Of a stretch of DNA of 7,119 bases, positions 1 to 6,076 are shown in pieces. Each line of letters opens with the position of its first letter. Position 1 is the first letter of the stretch. The position numbers and the translations under genes were made by a program. Below the pieces are notes generated by a model. The model was not told the origin of the DNA, did not search any database, and worked only from the letters and a program-made list of their open reading frames with translations. The DNA is from an uncultured Hymenobacter sp. (lineage in GTDB: Bacteria > Bacteroidota > Bacteroidia > Cytophagales > Hymenobacteraceae), in contig CALMOO010000148.1 of NCBI GenBank assembly GCA_937871705.1, positions 1 through 7,119 on the forward strand. Direction: 5' to 3'.

Positions 1-1
1 G

Positions 2-751
2 CCCAACTTCGTGCAGATTCATGTGCAGCGGAGCATGCAGCTGGGCGTGGCCAGCATCGATGGCTTGCCGCCCGCCGTGGCCTGGCCGCTGCTGGTGGGG
101 CCGGCGGTGCTGCTGCTGCTGGCGCTACTGCGCACGGGCAGCACGGCCCTAGGCTTGGTATTTCAGGCTAAGTTTCGGCAGCTCATGCTGGTGTGGCTAC
201 TGGTGGCGCTGGCGGTGCTGGCGGTAGGGCGTGGACTGGCGCCCGGCTCGCTGGTGCTGCTGCTGCCGCCGCTCACGTATTTCGGGCTGTTTTTGTGGCA
301 AAAGCTGCCGGGCCAGTGGGCCTGGGGGCCCGAGCTGTTGTTTCTGCTGCTGCTAGGTAGCACGTGGGCACTACGCTACCGCGCCGAGATACCGGGCCTG
401 CAAACCTTGCTGCACTTGCCCGCCGAAAGCCGCTTTGCCCCGCAGCCGGCGCGGGCCTACGCCGGCCTCGCGGCCGGGCGCTCGGTGCTGGTACTGGGCC
501 CCGACCGCCGGCTCTACCTCACGCACCCGGCGGCCCTACCCTACCTCGATTGGCCCTTGGCCCAAGACGACTTTGGCCACCTCAACGAGTACGCCGCCGT
601 GGTGCGCATCGCAGCTAATATTAACCCGCGCTTGCCCGAATATGTGATTGACCAGCAAGGCGTAATGCCTGCTTTGCGCTCCTTGCTGCCGGGGGTGTTT
701 GGGCACTACGAGGCAGTGGCCGGAATGCCAAACCTATACCAGCGAAAGTAG
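2..751 (+). CDS. C-terminal part of a polytopic membrane protein with a soluble C-terminal domain (5' end outside window)
   Basis: The frame is open from base 2 with no clear start, so the gene probably begins before the window; 249 codons are visible and it ends at TAG 749-751. The first half holds about four strongly hydrophobic stretches (around VAWPLLVGPAVLLLLALL, MLVWLLVALAVLAVG, SLVLLLPPLTYFGLFLW and ELLFLLLLGSTWAL). About 125 mostly soluble residues follow, including a VLVLGPDRRLY strand-like stretch, PYLDWPLAQDDFGHLNEY and LPEYVIDQQGVMPAL. This arrangement of several membrane helices and a compact tail resembles uncharacterised Bacteroidota membrane proteins (possibly the DUF6427 group) and, more loosely, the C-terminal parts of GT39-like glycosyltransferases; I cannot decide between them. 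No catalytic motif is visible. It runs convergently towards tatC and ends 8 bp before a strong hairpin terminator. The coding assignment is firm; the function is unknown. Confidence 0.75.
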   Translation, partial: PNFVQIHVQRSMQLGVASIDGLPPAVAWPLLVGPAVLLLLALLRTGSTALGLVFQAKFRQLMLVWLLVALAVLAVGRGLAPGSLVLLLPPLTYFGLFLWQKLPGQWAWGPELLFLLLLGSTWALRYRAEIPGLQTLLHLPAESRFAPQPARAYAGLAAGRSVLVLGPDRRLYLTHPAALPYLDWPLAQDDFGHLNEYAAVVRIAANINPRLPEYVIDQQGVMPALRSLLPGVFGHYEAVAGMPNLYQRK

Positions 752-758
752 CACGTTT

Positions 759-827
759 AGACCTTTATAGGAATCAAAAAAGCCTCTGCCAGACCGGCAG
801 AGGCTTTTTTGATTCCTATAAAGGTCT
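759..827. terminator. Bidirectional intrinsic terminator, perfect 32-bp stem
   Basis: Bases 759-790 and 796-827 are exact reverse complements, separated by the 5-base loop AGACC. The GC-rich core (GCCTCTGCC/GGCAGAGGC) is flanked by A6 on the left and T6 on the right, so transcripts from either strand end in a GC stem followed by a U run. It lies between the stop codons of two convergent genes, 7 bp after the left gene's TAG and 5 bp from the tatC TAA. The AT-rich outer stem beyond the U run is longer than termination requires. Confidence 0.93.
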
Positions 828-832
828 ACTTC

Positions 833-1717
833 TTAAGACGCGTTGTTGGCTTGGTTGCGGGCCAGCTCGGCGTTTAGCTCGGCCGTGCGCTCGCGGCGCA
901 CGGCGCGGGCGATGTAGATACTCAGCTCGTAGAGCAGCAGAATGGGGATGGTGACAATAATCTGGGCCGAAATGTCGGGCGGCGTGATGATGGCCGCGAT
1001 GATGAGGATGACCACAATGGCGTGCTTGCGGTAGAGTATCATCAGTTCGGGTGTCACTAGGCCGGCTTTGGCCAGGAAAAACACTATCATAGGCAATTCA
1101 AACACGAATGCGCACGAGAGCGTCATGGTCGTGAGCGTGCTTAGGTAGCTCTGCAAGTCAATCTGGTTCTGGATGCTGGCATCTACCGTATATGACTGTA
1201 AGAAATTGATACTCAGGGGAGCTGCAATATAATAGCCAAATAGTAAACCCAAAATAAATAGCACAGACACGAAGAACACGGCTCCCTGCGAGTTCTTGCG
1301 CTCGTGCGGGTAGAGACCGGGCTTAATGAAACGCCACAATTCCCAGAATAGATACGGGAAAGCTAAGCAAATACCGGCCATAAACGAAGTGCTGATGTGC
1401 ATGGTCAATTGACCGCTCATCTCCCGGTTTTGGATAATAAAGTTGACCTGATTTTCGCAAGGCTCGACCGAGCCGAACATATTGCTCAGCTTGCAAAGCA
1501 TGCGGTAGGTCCAAAAATCGGAGCGCGAAGGACCCAGAATCAGGTCGTGAAATAGAAACTGCTTACAGAAAAAAGCTATGCCAGAAAACACCAACACTGC
1601 TGCCGCTGCCCGAATAATGTGCCAACGCAGCGCCTCTAGGTGGTCGATAAAAGACATCTCCGCTTCGCCTTCGGCAGCGGCGCGGTTTTGCTGAAATTTT
1701 TGAGTGGGGGAAGCCAA
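833..1717 (-). CDS. tatC: Sec-independent (twin-arginine) protein translocase subunit TatC
   Basis: TatC is the inner-membrane receptor of the Tat pathway; it recognises twin-arginine signal peptides and works with TatA/B to export folded proteins. The 294-residue product has the family's N-terminal motif SFIDHLEALRWHI (22-34), the signature FWELWRFIKPGLYPHERK (124-141) with the PxLYxxE element, and ITPPDISAQ (244-252) before the last helix. Six hydrophobic segments lie near 35-54, 108-130, 146-168, 195-218, 233-246 and 250-272. The loop after the first helix (about 55-107) is longer than in E. coli TatC. The start is uncertain: the first possible codon is TTG at 1717, 3 bp from a composite repeat, and the first ATG is Met21 at 1657, just before the conserved core. 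Related proteins often have a short leader before this core, so I keep the longer form. No tatA is visible. glyA lies upstream on the same strand. Confidence 0.95.
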   Translation of the reverse strand: MASPTQKFQQNRAAAEGEAEMSFIDHLEALRWHIIRAAAAVLVFSGIAFFCKQFLFHDLILGPSRSDFWTYRMLCKLSNMFGSVEPCENQVNFIIQNREMSGQLTMHISTSFMAGICLAFPYLFWELWRFIKPGLYPHERKNSQGAVFFVSVLFILGLLFGYYIAAPLSINFLQSYTVDASIQNQIDLQSYLSTLTTMTLSCAFVFELPMIVFFLAKAGLVTPELMILYRKHAIVVILIIAAIITPPDISAQIIVTIPILLLYELSIYIARAVRRERTAELNAELARNQANNAS

Positions 1718-1720
1718 GAC

Positions 1721-1979
1721 CGCAGATTTAACTGATTTAAACGGATTTCGCAGATACGCTTGGCTGCGCCAAGCTGACTGCGCTACTGGTGCGAACGCAG
1801 AGAGCCTGCGGCACGCTTTTTTTGGTTAGTGAACGAACATCGCAGATTTAACTGATTAAACGGATTATGGATGAAAGCAGCAAAGCTGGCGCTGCCAGCA
1901 AGGCAGCTGCGCCGGTAGCTTAGTCAGCTTGCCAAAGGCAAGCGTATCTGCGAAATCCGTTTAATCAGTTAAATCTGCG
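1721..1979. repeat. 259-bp composite repeat with about 60-bp terminal inverted repeats and an internal third copy
   Basis: The left end (1721-1780) and the reverse complement of the right end (1979-1921) match over about 60 bases with one 1-base indel and five mismatches. Both begin CGCAGATTTAACTGATT and run through AAACGGATTTCGCAGATACGCTTG. Each ends in a short hairpin: GCTTGGC-TGC-GCCAAGC at 1758-1774 and GCTTGCC-AAA-GGCAAGC at 1927-1943. A third copy of the first 26 bases lies internally at 1841-1866 in the left-end orientation, followed by a larger imperfect hairpin at 1883-1921. The element fills the glyA-tatC gap and overlaps the last glyA codons. No protein gene and no target-site duplication are visible. 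Similar CGCAGATT-type dispersed intergenic repeats are known in many bacteria. It could be a REP/BIME-like or MITE-like element; its mover and function are unknown. Confidence 0.85.
1883..1921. repeat. Imperfect nested hairpin inside the composite repeat
   Basis: The left arm AAGCT-GGCGC-TGCC (1883-1896) pairs with GGCA-GCT-GCGCC-GGT-AGCTT (1902-1921) around the loop AGCAA; GCT and GGT are left as bulges. An alternative smaller fold is GCTGGC-GCT-GCCAGC (1885-1899). It follows the internal copy of the repeat head, as a simple hairpin follows each terminal head, so the unit appears to be head plus hairpin. Confidence 0.5.
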
Positions 1980-3276
1980 ATAATGGGTAGGCTTGCAGCC
2001 ACTCGTTCACTTGGTGGCGCACGCTGGTGAGGCGGGCCACGTCGGCGTGGTGGGTGAGGGCTTCGTCGATGAGCTCAACGATGCGGACCATGTCGGCTTC
2101 GACCAAGCCGCGGGTAGTTACGGCGGCCGAGCCAATCCGGATGCCGCTCGTCACGAAAGGCGACTTATCGTCGAAGGGCACCATGTTCTTGTTGATGGTG
2201 ATATCAGCTTGCACCAGGGTGTTTTCGGCTAGCTTGCCGGTTAGACCTTTCGAGCGCAGGTCGATGAGCATTAAGTGGTTATCGGTGCCGCCCGAAATGA
2301 TGTCGTAGCCACGGTTCAGAAATTCCTTGGCTAGTGCCTGGGCATTCTTTTGCACCTGGTGCACGTAGTCGGTGTAGCCTTGCCCCAGTGCCTCGCCAAA
2401 GGCCACGGCCTTAGCGGCAATAACGTGCTCAAGCGGGCCGCCTTGCGTGCCGGGAAACACGCCCGAGTCAAGCAGCGCCGACATGGGCCGGATTTCGCCC
2501 TTCGGCGTCTTTAGGCCAAACGGATTGTCGAAGTCCTGGCCCAGCATGATGAGGCCACCGCGCGGGCCGCGCAGCGTTTTGTGCGTGGTCGTGGTTACGA
2601 TGTGGCAGTGCGCAAAGGGGTTGTTGAGCAAGCCCTTGGCAATGAGGCCGCTGGGGTGCGAAATATCGGCCAGCAGCAGGGCGCCTACTTCGTCGGCGGC
2701 GCGGCGCAGGGCGGCGTAATTCCAGTCGCGCGAGTAGGCCGAGGCGCCGCAGATAATCATTTTGGGGCGCTCGCGGCGAGCGGTGTCCACCACCTTATCC
2801 CAGTCGATGAGGCCAGTTTCTTTCTCTACCCCATAAAAGCTGGGCTGGTAGAGCTTACCCGAAAAATTGACTGGCGAGCCGTGGGTGAGGTGGCCGCCAT
2901 GACTAAGGTCGAAGCCCAATATTTTGTCGCCGGGGTTGAGGCAGGCCAGCATTACGGCCGCGTTGGCTTGGGCGCCGGAGTGCGGCTGCACGTTGGCCCA
3001 GGCCACGCCAAATAGCTCCTTCACCCGGTCGATGGCCAGTTGTTCTACCTGGTCAACTATCTCGCAGCCACCGTAGTAGCGCTTGCCGGGCAGGCCCTCG
3101 GCGTACTTGTTAGTGAGCACCGAGCCCTGCGCCGCCATCACTTGGTCGGAGACGTAATTTTCGGAGGCAATGAGTTCGAGGCCGTGGGTTTGGCGCTGGC
3201 GCTCCTGCTCGATGAGGGCGAAAACGGCGGTGTCGTACCCGGCGGTAGTAGCGGCGGTTGGGGCGGTAGCTTGCAT
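1969..3276 (-). CDS. glyA: Serine hydroxymethyltransferase (glycine hydroxymethyltransferase)
   Basis: This PLP enzyme converts serine and tetrahydrofolate to glycine and 5,10-methylene-tetrahydrofolate, the main cytosolic source of one-carbon units. The 435-residue product is of usual family length. It shows LELIASENYVS (33-43), TNKYAEGLPGKRYYGG (55-70), NVQPHSGAQAN (95-105), HGGHLTHGSPVNFSGK (126-141), LADISHPSGL (202-211, with the PLP-contacting Asp204 and His207) and TTTTHKTLRGPRGG (228-241), in which Lys233 is the PLP Schiff-base lysine. I place the start at ATG 3276: a further 73 codons are open upstream, but that stretch overlaps the phosphatase gene and does not look like SHMT. The last three residues (Ser-Gln-Ile) and the TAA stop are encoded within the composite repeat, so the natural C-terminus seems to have been replaced without harm. 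A TAnnTTTG element lies 4 bp before the start. Confidence 0.97.
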   Translation of the reverse strand: MQATAPTAATTAGYDTAVFALIEQERQRQTHGLELIASENYVSDQVMAAQGSVLTNKYAEGLPGKRYYGGCEIVDQVEQLAIDRVKELFGVAWANVQPHSGAQANAAVMLACLNPGDKILGFDLSHGGHLTHGSPVNFSGKLYQPSFYGVEKETGLIDWDKVVDTARRERPKMIICGASAYSRDWNYAALRRAADEVGALLLADISHPSGLIAKGLLNNPFAHCHIVTTTTHKTLRGPRGGLIMLGQDFDNPFGLKTPKGEIRPMSALLDSGVFPGTQGGPLEHVIAAKAVAFGEALGQGYTDYVHQVQKNAQALAKEFLNRGYDIISGGTDNHLMLIDLRSKGLTGKLAENTLVQADITINKNMVPFDDKSPFVTSGIRIGSAAVTTRGLVEADMVRIVELIDEALTHHADVARLTSVRHQVNEWLQAYPLSQI

Positions 3277-3280
3277 ACCC

Positions 3281-3288
3281 CAAAAGTA
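3281..3288 (-). promoter_or_regulatory. Candidate Bacteroidota -7 element (TACTTTTG) for glyA
   Basis: Read on the minus strand, TACTTTTG matches the Bacteroidota -7 consensus TAnnTTTG exactly. It ends four bases before the glyA ATG, so transcription would start at or very near the start codon and the mRNA would have almost no leader. No convincing -33 TTTG is seen about 19 bp upstream (AAAG is there instead), which lowers confidence. Confidence 0.45.
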
Positions 3289-3301
3289 CAACCGAGTGTA
3301 G

Positions 3302-3319
3302 GGTAAGCTTTCGCTTGCC
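3302..3319. repeat. Small hairpin upstream of glyA
   Basis: GGTAAGC (3302-3308), TTTC loop, GCTTGCC (3313-3319); seven pairs with one G-T wobble. It lies between the phosphatase stop and the glyA promoter element. The GCTTGCC arm is identical to an arm of the hairpin at 1927-1943. There is no T run, so it is a poor intrinsic terminator. Its role is unknown. Confidence 0.5.
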
Positions 3320-3364
3320 GTTGCAATTCTTGCCAGGAGTGGCTCAGCGGTACTGGCTAACGCG

Positions 3365-4066
3365 TTAGCGCTTGGCAATGGGGTAGGGCTCTTCGCGGTT
3401 TTCTGCCAGGTGCAGCTCCCAGGTATCCAGATTGAGCGCGGCCAGGTGGCGCAACTCCGGGTTGTGGCGGTACACGCCGCCCGTGTCGAGGCCAATGGCG
3501 CCGGCGCGGGCCGCTACCTTCGCCTGCACCTCGCCCAGGGGGGTAGGGACGTGCCCATGCAGCAGGCGCTTGCCCGCCAGCCGCGTGGGGTCAAACACAA
3601 AATGCTTGGTATTGAGCATGGTATAGTGGTCATTACGCATCTGAGAGGGGGGTAGGGCGAAGTTGTAGCCCGCGTGCACCAGCACAAAGTCCGGCAATTC
3701 CAACTCGTAGGGCAGCGCGTCGAGCCAGGCCAGGTACCTGGCCGGAATGGCTTCGGCCTGCGCTACGCCGAAGCTGGCCAGCGTCATGGTGCGCTCGGCT
3801 TCTGTGACCCACATCTTTTCGTGGCGGCCGTGGGCAGCGTCGAGCAGCTCTTGGTCGTGGTTGCCGCGCAGGCAGCGCACGCGGTAGCCGTTGTCTTGTA
3901 GCTGCATCAGGTAAGCTAGTAGGCCGCCGCTGTCGGGGCCTTTATTCACGTAGTCGCCCAGCAGGTAAAGCGTGTCGGTGGGCAGCAGGCGCAGCTCCTG
4001 CTCCACCAGGTAGCGGAAGGTGCGCAGACAGCCGTGCAGGTCGGTAGCAGCAAAACGGCGGGGCAT
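3365..4066 (-). CDS. Bacterial PPP-family metallophosphoesterase (serine/threonine protein phosphatase-like)
   Basis: The product is a 233-residue cytosolic protein with no signal peptide and the full bimetal phosphoesterase set in order: ATDLHGC (7-13; Asp9, His11), LLGDYVNKGPDS (35-46, equivalent to GDxVDRG, with Asn-Lys in place of Asp-Arg), LRGNHD (66-71), VHAG (130-133) and LLHGHVPT (168-175), followed by LDTGGVY (193-199). These residues bind two metal ions and the phosphate in PPP enzymes. Length and motifs fit bacterial PrpA/PphA-like protein phosphatases; ApaH-type Ap4A hydrolases are related but usually longer. The substrate cannot be read from the sequence. The gene lies 88 bp upstream of glyA on the same strand, so read-through is possible, but glyA has its own promoter candidate. 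It diverges from the esterase-like gene. Its coding strand contains CCCTACCCC three times, in three codon phases. Confidence 0.9.
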   Translation of the reverse strand: MPRRFAATDLHGCLRTFRYLVEQELRLLPTDTLYLLGDYVNKGPDSGGLLAYLMQLQDNGYRVRCLRGNHDQELLDAAHGRHEKMWVTEAERTMTLASFGVAQAEAIPARYLAWLDALPYELELPDFVLVHAGYNFALPPSQMRNDHYTMLNTKHFVFDPTRLAGKRLLHGHVPTPLGEVQAKVAARAGAIGLDTGGVYRHNPELRHLAALNLDTWELHLAENREEPYPIAKR

Positions 4067-4329
4067 TTGGCGTAATGATTACTTGCTGATTACTAATAAT
4101 TAAGGCAGCGTGCAGCTAGGGCAGCAAAAGCCCTGGCCCTAGGCGCTTGTCCTTACCCAAATCCAGAAACGCTTAATTCAGCCAAGCGTTCTTGTTTGTA
4201 ATGAGTTGGTGCCGCGCCAAGAGGCAGCATACGACTGACATGGCAAGCGTAGCAACCTGCGGCGTTCGCTTGAGGACTGGCTGCGGTGATACCTTGCGCG
4301 GCACTACTGATTACGCACCCTACTTCCCG
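4067..4329. other. Divergent intergenic region between the phosphatase and esterase-like genes
   Basis: No credible gene is seen in these 263 bases. Two inverted repeats are present: AACGCTT/AAGCGTT (4168-4174 and 4184-4190, 9-base loop, 7 perfect pairs) and CAAGCG/CGCTTG (4244-4249 and 4267-4272). The second contains GGCAAGCGTA (4242-4251), a 10-mer also found in the composite repeat at 1937-1946. Promoters for both flanking genes should lie here, but I find no clean TAnnTTTG/TTTG pair. The part next to the phosphatase start (about 4067-4105) is AT-rich. Confidence 0.5.
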
Positions 4330-5610
4330 ATGAAACTCCTGAGTACTGCGGCCTGCCTGCTGTTTTGCGCCCCTACGTTCGCGCAAGATATCCGGTCCCA
4401 CGTGACAACCAATACGGTACGGGTCGCCACACTGGATGCCACCTCCGACGAGTACGCGGATTTAGCGGCGGTGGGCCAGGCCATTGGCGACGCCCAGGTT
4501 GTGATGCTGGGCGAGCAGGACCACGGAGATGGCCCAACGTTTCAGGCGAAAACGCGCTTGGTGAAGTACTTGCACGAGCGCAAGGGCTTTACCGTTCTGG
4601 CCTTCGAGAGCGACTTCTACGGCCTGACGACGGGCTGGGATAAGCTGGCCAGGCAGCCGGATTCCATCCGACACTTTTTGCAACAGAATATATTTCTCAA
4701 TTGGACGCGTAGTGCGGATTGCCGCTACCTGTTTCAGCAGTATATCCCGCAAAGCTTTCAAACCGGGAGCCCGCTCAACATTACTGGCTTCGATTCACAG
4801 CTTTATCTTCTGTATAGCTACACGCATCTTAAGCAGGACCTGGACACCTATTTAGTTAGCCAAGGCATCGCCAGCAGATTTCCTTCAGCGGCTACCTATC
4901 AGGCGTTTTTGGAGGCAGTAGAAGGGGTAATTGCCGAGCAGCGTAAACCAGGCGCGTTTCGCCCAAGTATGCGCAAGACGTTGGAGGACGGCCTGCAACT
5001 GGTTAGCCAAGCTCAGCTCGCTGCCCACGACACGTCGGCTTGGCGGCGCGTGGTGGAGAGTTTGCGCGCCTTTATAGTGAAGGATGGAGTGGCCGCGGAA
5101 GAGGCCAGGGACAAGGCCATGGCTGACAACCTGACGTTCTTGCTGACCCACCAGTACAAAGGCGCTAAAGTCATCGTCTGGACCGCCAATCAGCATATTA
5201 TGAAGCATACCGACCAGCTACCAAGCAAGGGCAAGGACTTTGACAAGGTGATGCGGCACAAGATGGGCACCTACTTCGTGCAAGACCCGCTCTGGGCCCG
5301 GCAAACCTACGTGCTGGGCTTTGCTTCTTACCAGGGCACCGCCGGCCGGCTGGACACGGCTCCGTACACGTACACAGTGCAGGCACCTGATGTGAACGGC
5401 CTGGAAACCTGGGTGCCGGCGAGCATTGCTTATGGCTTTCTGGATTTTACCCCCTACAACAAGCAGTTCAACTACCCGGCGACTCCGTTCCTGCTAAAAA
5501 GCCCCTCTCATTACACGATTCCGGCGCGGGTCGCGCCCATTGCGTGGAATTTGGTGTACGATGGTCTGTTCTTTATCCGCGACATGCAGGCCACGACAAA
5601 AAACGAGTAG
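4330..5610 (+). CDS. Exported erythromycin-esterase-family hydrolase
   Basis: The 426-residue product starts with a signal peptide (MKLLSTAACLLFCAPTFA, likely cleaved before Gln19; the LLFC sequence is not a good lipobox), so it should act in the periplasm or outside the cell. The rest matches the erythromycin esterase family (PF05139): LGEQDHGDG (60-68, the GExxHG motif with Glu62 and the proposed catalytic His65), VLAFESDFYG (89-98), ITGFDSQ (151-157), RDKAMADNL (260-268) and VIVWTANQHIMKH (281-293) with His289 and His293. In EreA/EreB the equivalent Glu and His residues are needed to hydrolyse the macrolide lactone. Most family members are not proven resistance enzymes and the natural substrate is unknown. 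I chose ATG 4330 because it begins the signal peptide; the 46 codons open upstream look non-coding. The C-terminus appears complete and ends 8 bp before a transposase relic. Confidence 0.88.
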   Translation: MKLLSTAACLLFCAPTFAQDIRSHVTTNTVRVATLDATSDEYADLAAVGQAIGDAQVVMLGEQDHGDGPTFQAKTRLVKYLHERKGFTVLAFESDFYGLTTGWDKLARQPDSIRHFLQQNIFLNWTRSADCRYLFQQYIPQSFQTGSPLNITGFDSQLYLLYSYTHLKQDLDTYLVSQGIASRFPSAATYQAFLEAVEGVIAEQRKPGAFRPSMRKTLEDGLQLVSQAQLAAHDTSAWRRVVESLRAFIVKDGVAAEEARDKAMADNLTFLLTHQYKGAKVIVWTANQHIMKHTDQLPSKGKDFDKVMRHKMGTYFVQDPLWARQTYVLGFASYQGTAGRLDTAPYTYTVQAPDVNGLETWVPASIAYGFLDFTPYNKQFNYPATPFLLKSPSHYTIPARVAPIAWNLVYDGLFFIRDMQATTKNE

Positions 5611-5618
5611 GCTTCGGG

Positions 5619-5742
5619 TTAGCGGGCCCAGCCCGGAGCCAGGGTACACACGCCGCCGGTGCACAGCACCGAGCTGCACTTGGCCAAAATGAGTAGATGC
5701 CCATTGTTGAGCATCACTAAACTGCTCGGAAAGACTCATCAT
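5619..5742 (-). pseudogene. Frameshifted N-terminal relic of an IS4/Tn5-type transposase
   Basis: Read on the minus strand from the paired ATGs at 5742/5739, the peptide MSLSEQFSDAQQWASTHFG continues as QVQLGAVHRRRV. This resembles the N-terminal DNA-binding region of Tn5-like IS4-family transposases, whose pattern is roughly W(A)xxxFGxxxLGDxRRTxRLVxLA. After HRRRV a single-base frame change restores TLAPGWAR, which fits the expected continuation, and then TAA at 5619-5621 ends it. The catalytic domain is absent, the usual LGD is LGA and an Arg/Thr position seems to be missing, so this is dead DNA. It lies between the esterase-like gene's stop and a terminator. The assignment rests on family-pattern recall, not a search. 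Confidence 0.5.
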
Positions 5743-5756
5743 CCTTACGCCGTACA

Positions 5757-5790
5757 CCAAAAAAAGCGCCAGCCTGTCGGCTGACGCTTT
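5757..5790. terminator. Intrinsic terminator between convergent genes
   Basis: AAAGCGCCAGCC (5763-5774) pairs with GGCTGACGCTTT (5779-5790) around the loop TGTC, with one mismatch. Seven or more A residues precede the stem, so on the minus strand the hairpin is followed by a strong U run; this suits the two small minus-strand genes. In the plus direction it is followed only by TTTCTC, so it would be a weaker terminator for the esterase-like gene. Confidence 0.8.
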
Positions 5791-5857
5791 CTCAACAAGA
5801 TTTGAGTAAAGACAAGCCGTAGGCGCGAAGCTTTGGCGCTTGAGGCTAAACGGTAAG

Positions 5858-6076
5858 CTACGCGTAGGGCGCTTTGCCGAGGTCAGGCTTATCGAGGTTG
5901 CGGTTGGGGTGGCGGGTGCCGGCGTCCTCTGCCTCATCAGCGAGGCGCTGCTCGGTTTCCTCGTCCAGGTTGCTAACCGGCAAGTTGCCGGCGCCTTTTT
6001 CCTGTTCCGATACGGTGGGGCCACCTTTATGCTCGGCCGATTGCTGGTTCGATTTCGAAGAACTATGGTCTGCCAT
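5858..6076 (-). CDS. Small hydrophilic, probably disordered protein of unknown function
   Basis: The product is 72 residues, ATG 6076 to TAG 5858-5860. It has no signal peptide or membrane segment, no Cys, Trp or Phe and one Tyr. The N-terminal half is rich in Ser, Gln, Gly and Lys; a strongly acidic middle (LDEETEQRLADEAEDAG, about 37-53) could form a short helix; the tail is RHPNRNLDKPDLGKAPYA. This composition suggests a largely unfolded protein. I do not recognise a named family. Support for coding: a plausible start just after an AT-rich palindrome (6081-6092), a strong terminator about 70 bp downstream, and a neighbouring gene of the same type on the same strand. The other frames here give only low-complexity shadows. 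Confidence 0.65.
   Translation of the reverse strand: MADHSSSKSNQQSAEHKGGPTVSEQEKGAGNLPVSNLDEETEQRLADEAEDAGTRHPNRNLDKPDLGKAPYA

Noticed and set aside
1721..1979. Possible CRISPR array from repeated CGCAGATTT units
   Set aside because: Only three copies, in mixed orientation and with unequal spacing; there are no regular spacers and no cas genes.
2581..3015. 144-codon plus-strand frame opposite glyA
   Set aside because: It is the antisense of well-conserved SHMT codons, with no independent motif or start context.
3277..3495. 73-codon N-terminal extension of the glyA frame
   Set aside because: It overlaps the phosphatase coding region on the same strand in another frame, has low-complexity Ala/Thr/Ser shadow composition, and family length fits the ATG at 3276.
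4192..4329. 46-codon extension of the esterase-like frame
   Set aside because: It would bury the clear signal peptide starting at 4330, and its sequence has no domain-like character.
4330..5610. Calling the esterase-like gene a macrolide-resistance gene (ereA/ereB)
   Set aside because: It belongs to the broad family only; a signal peptide and the lack of any resistance-gene context make that claim unsupported.
5494..6024. 176-codon minus-strand frame spanning the esterase end and the 72-residue gene
   Set aside because: Both flanks are antisense or shifted shadows of better genes; only the middle, the transposase relic, has meaning.
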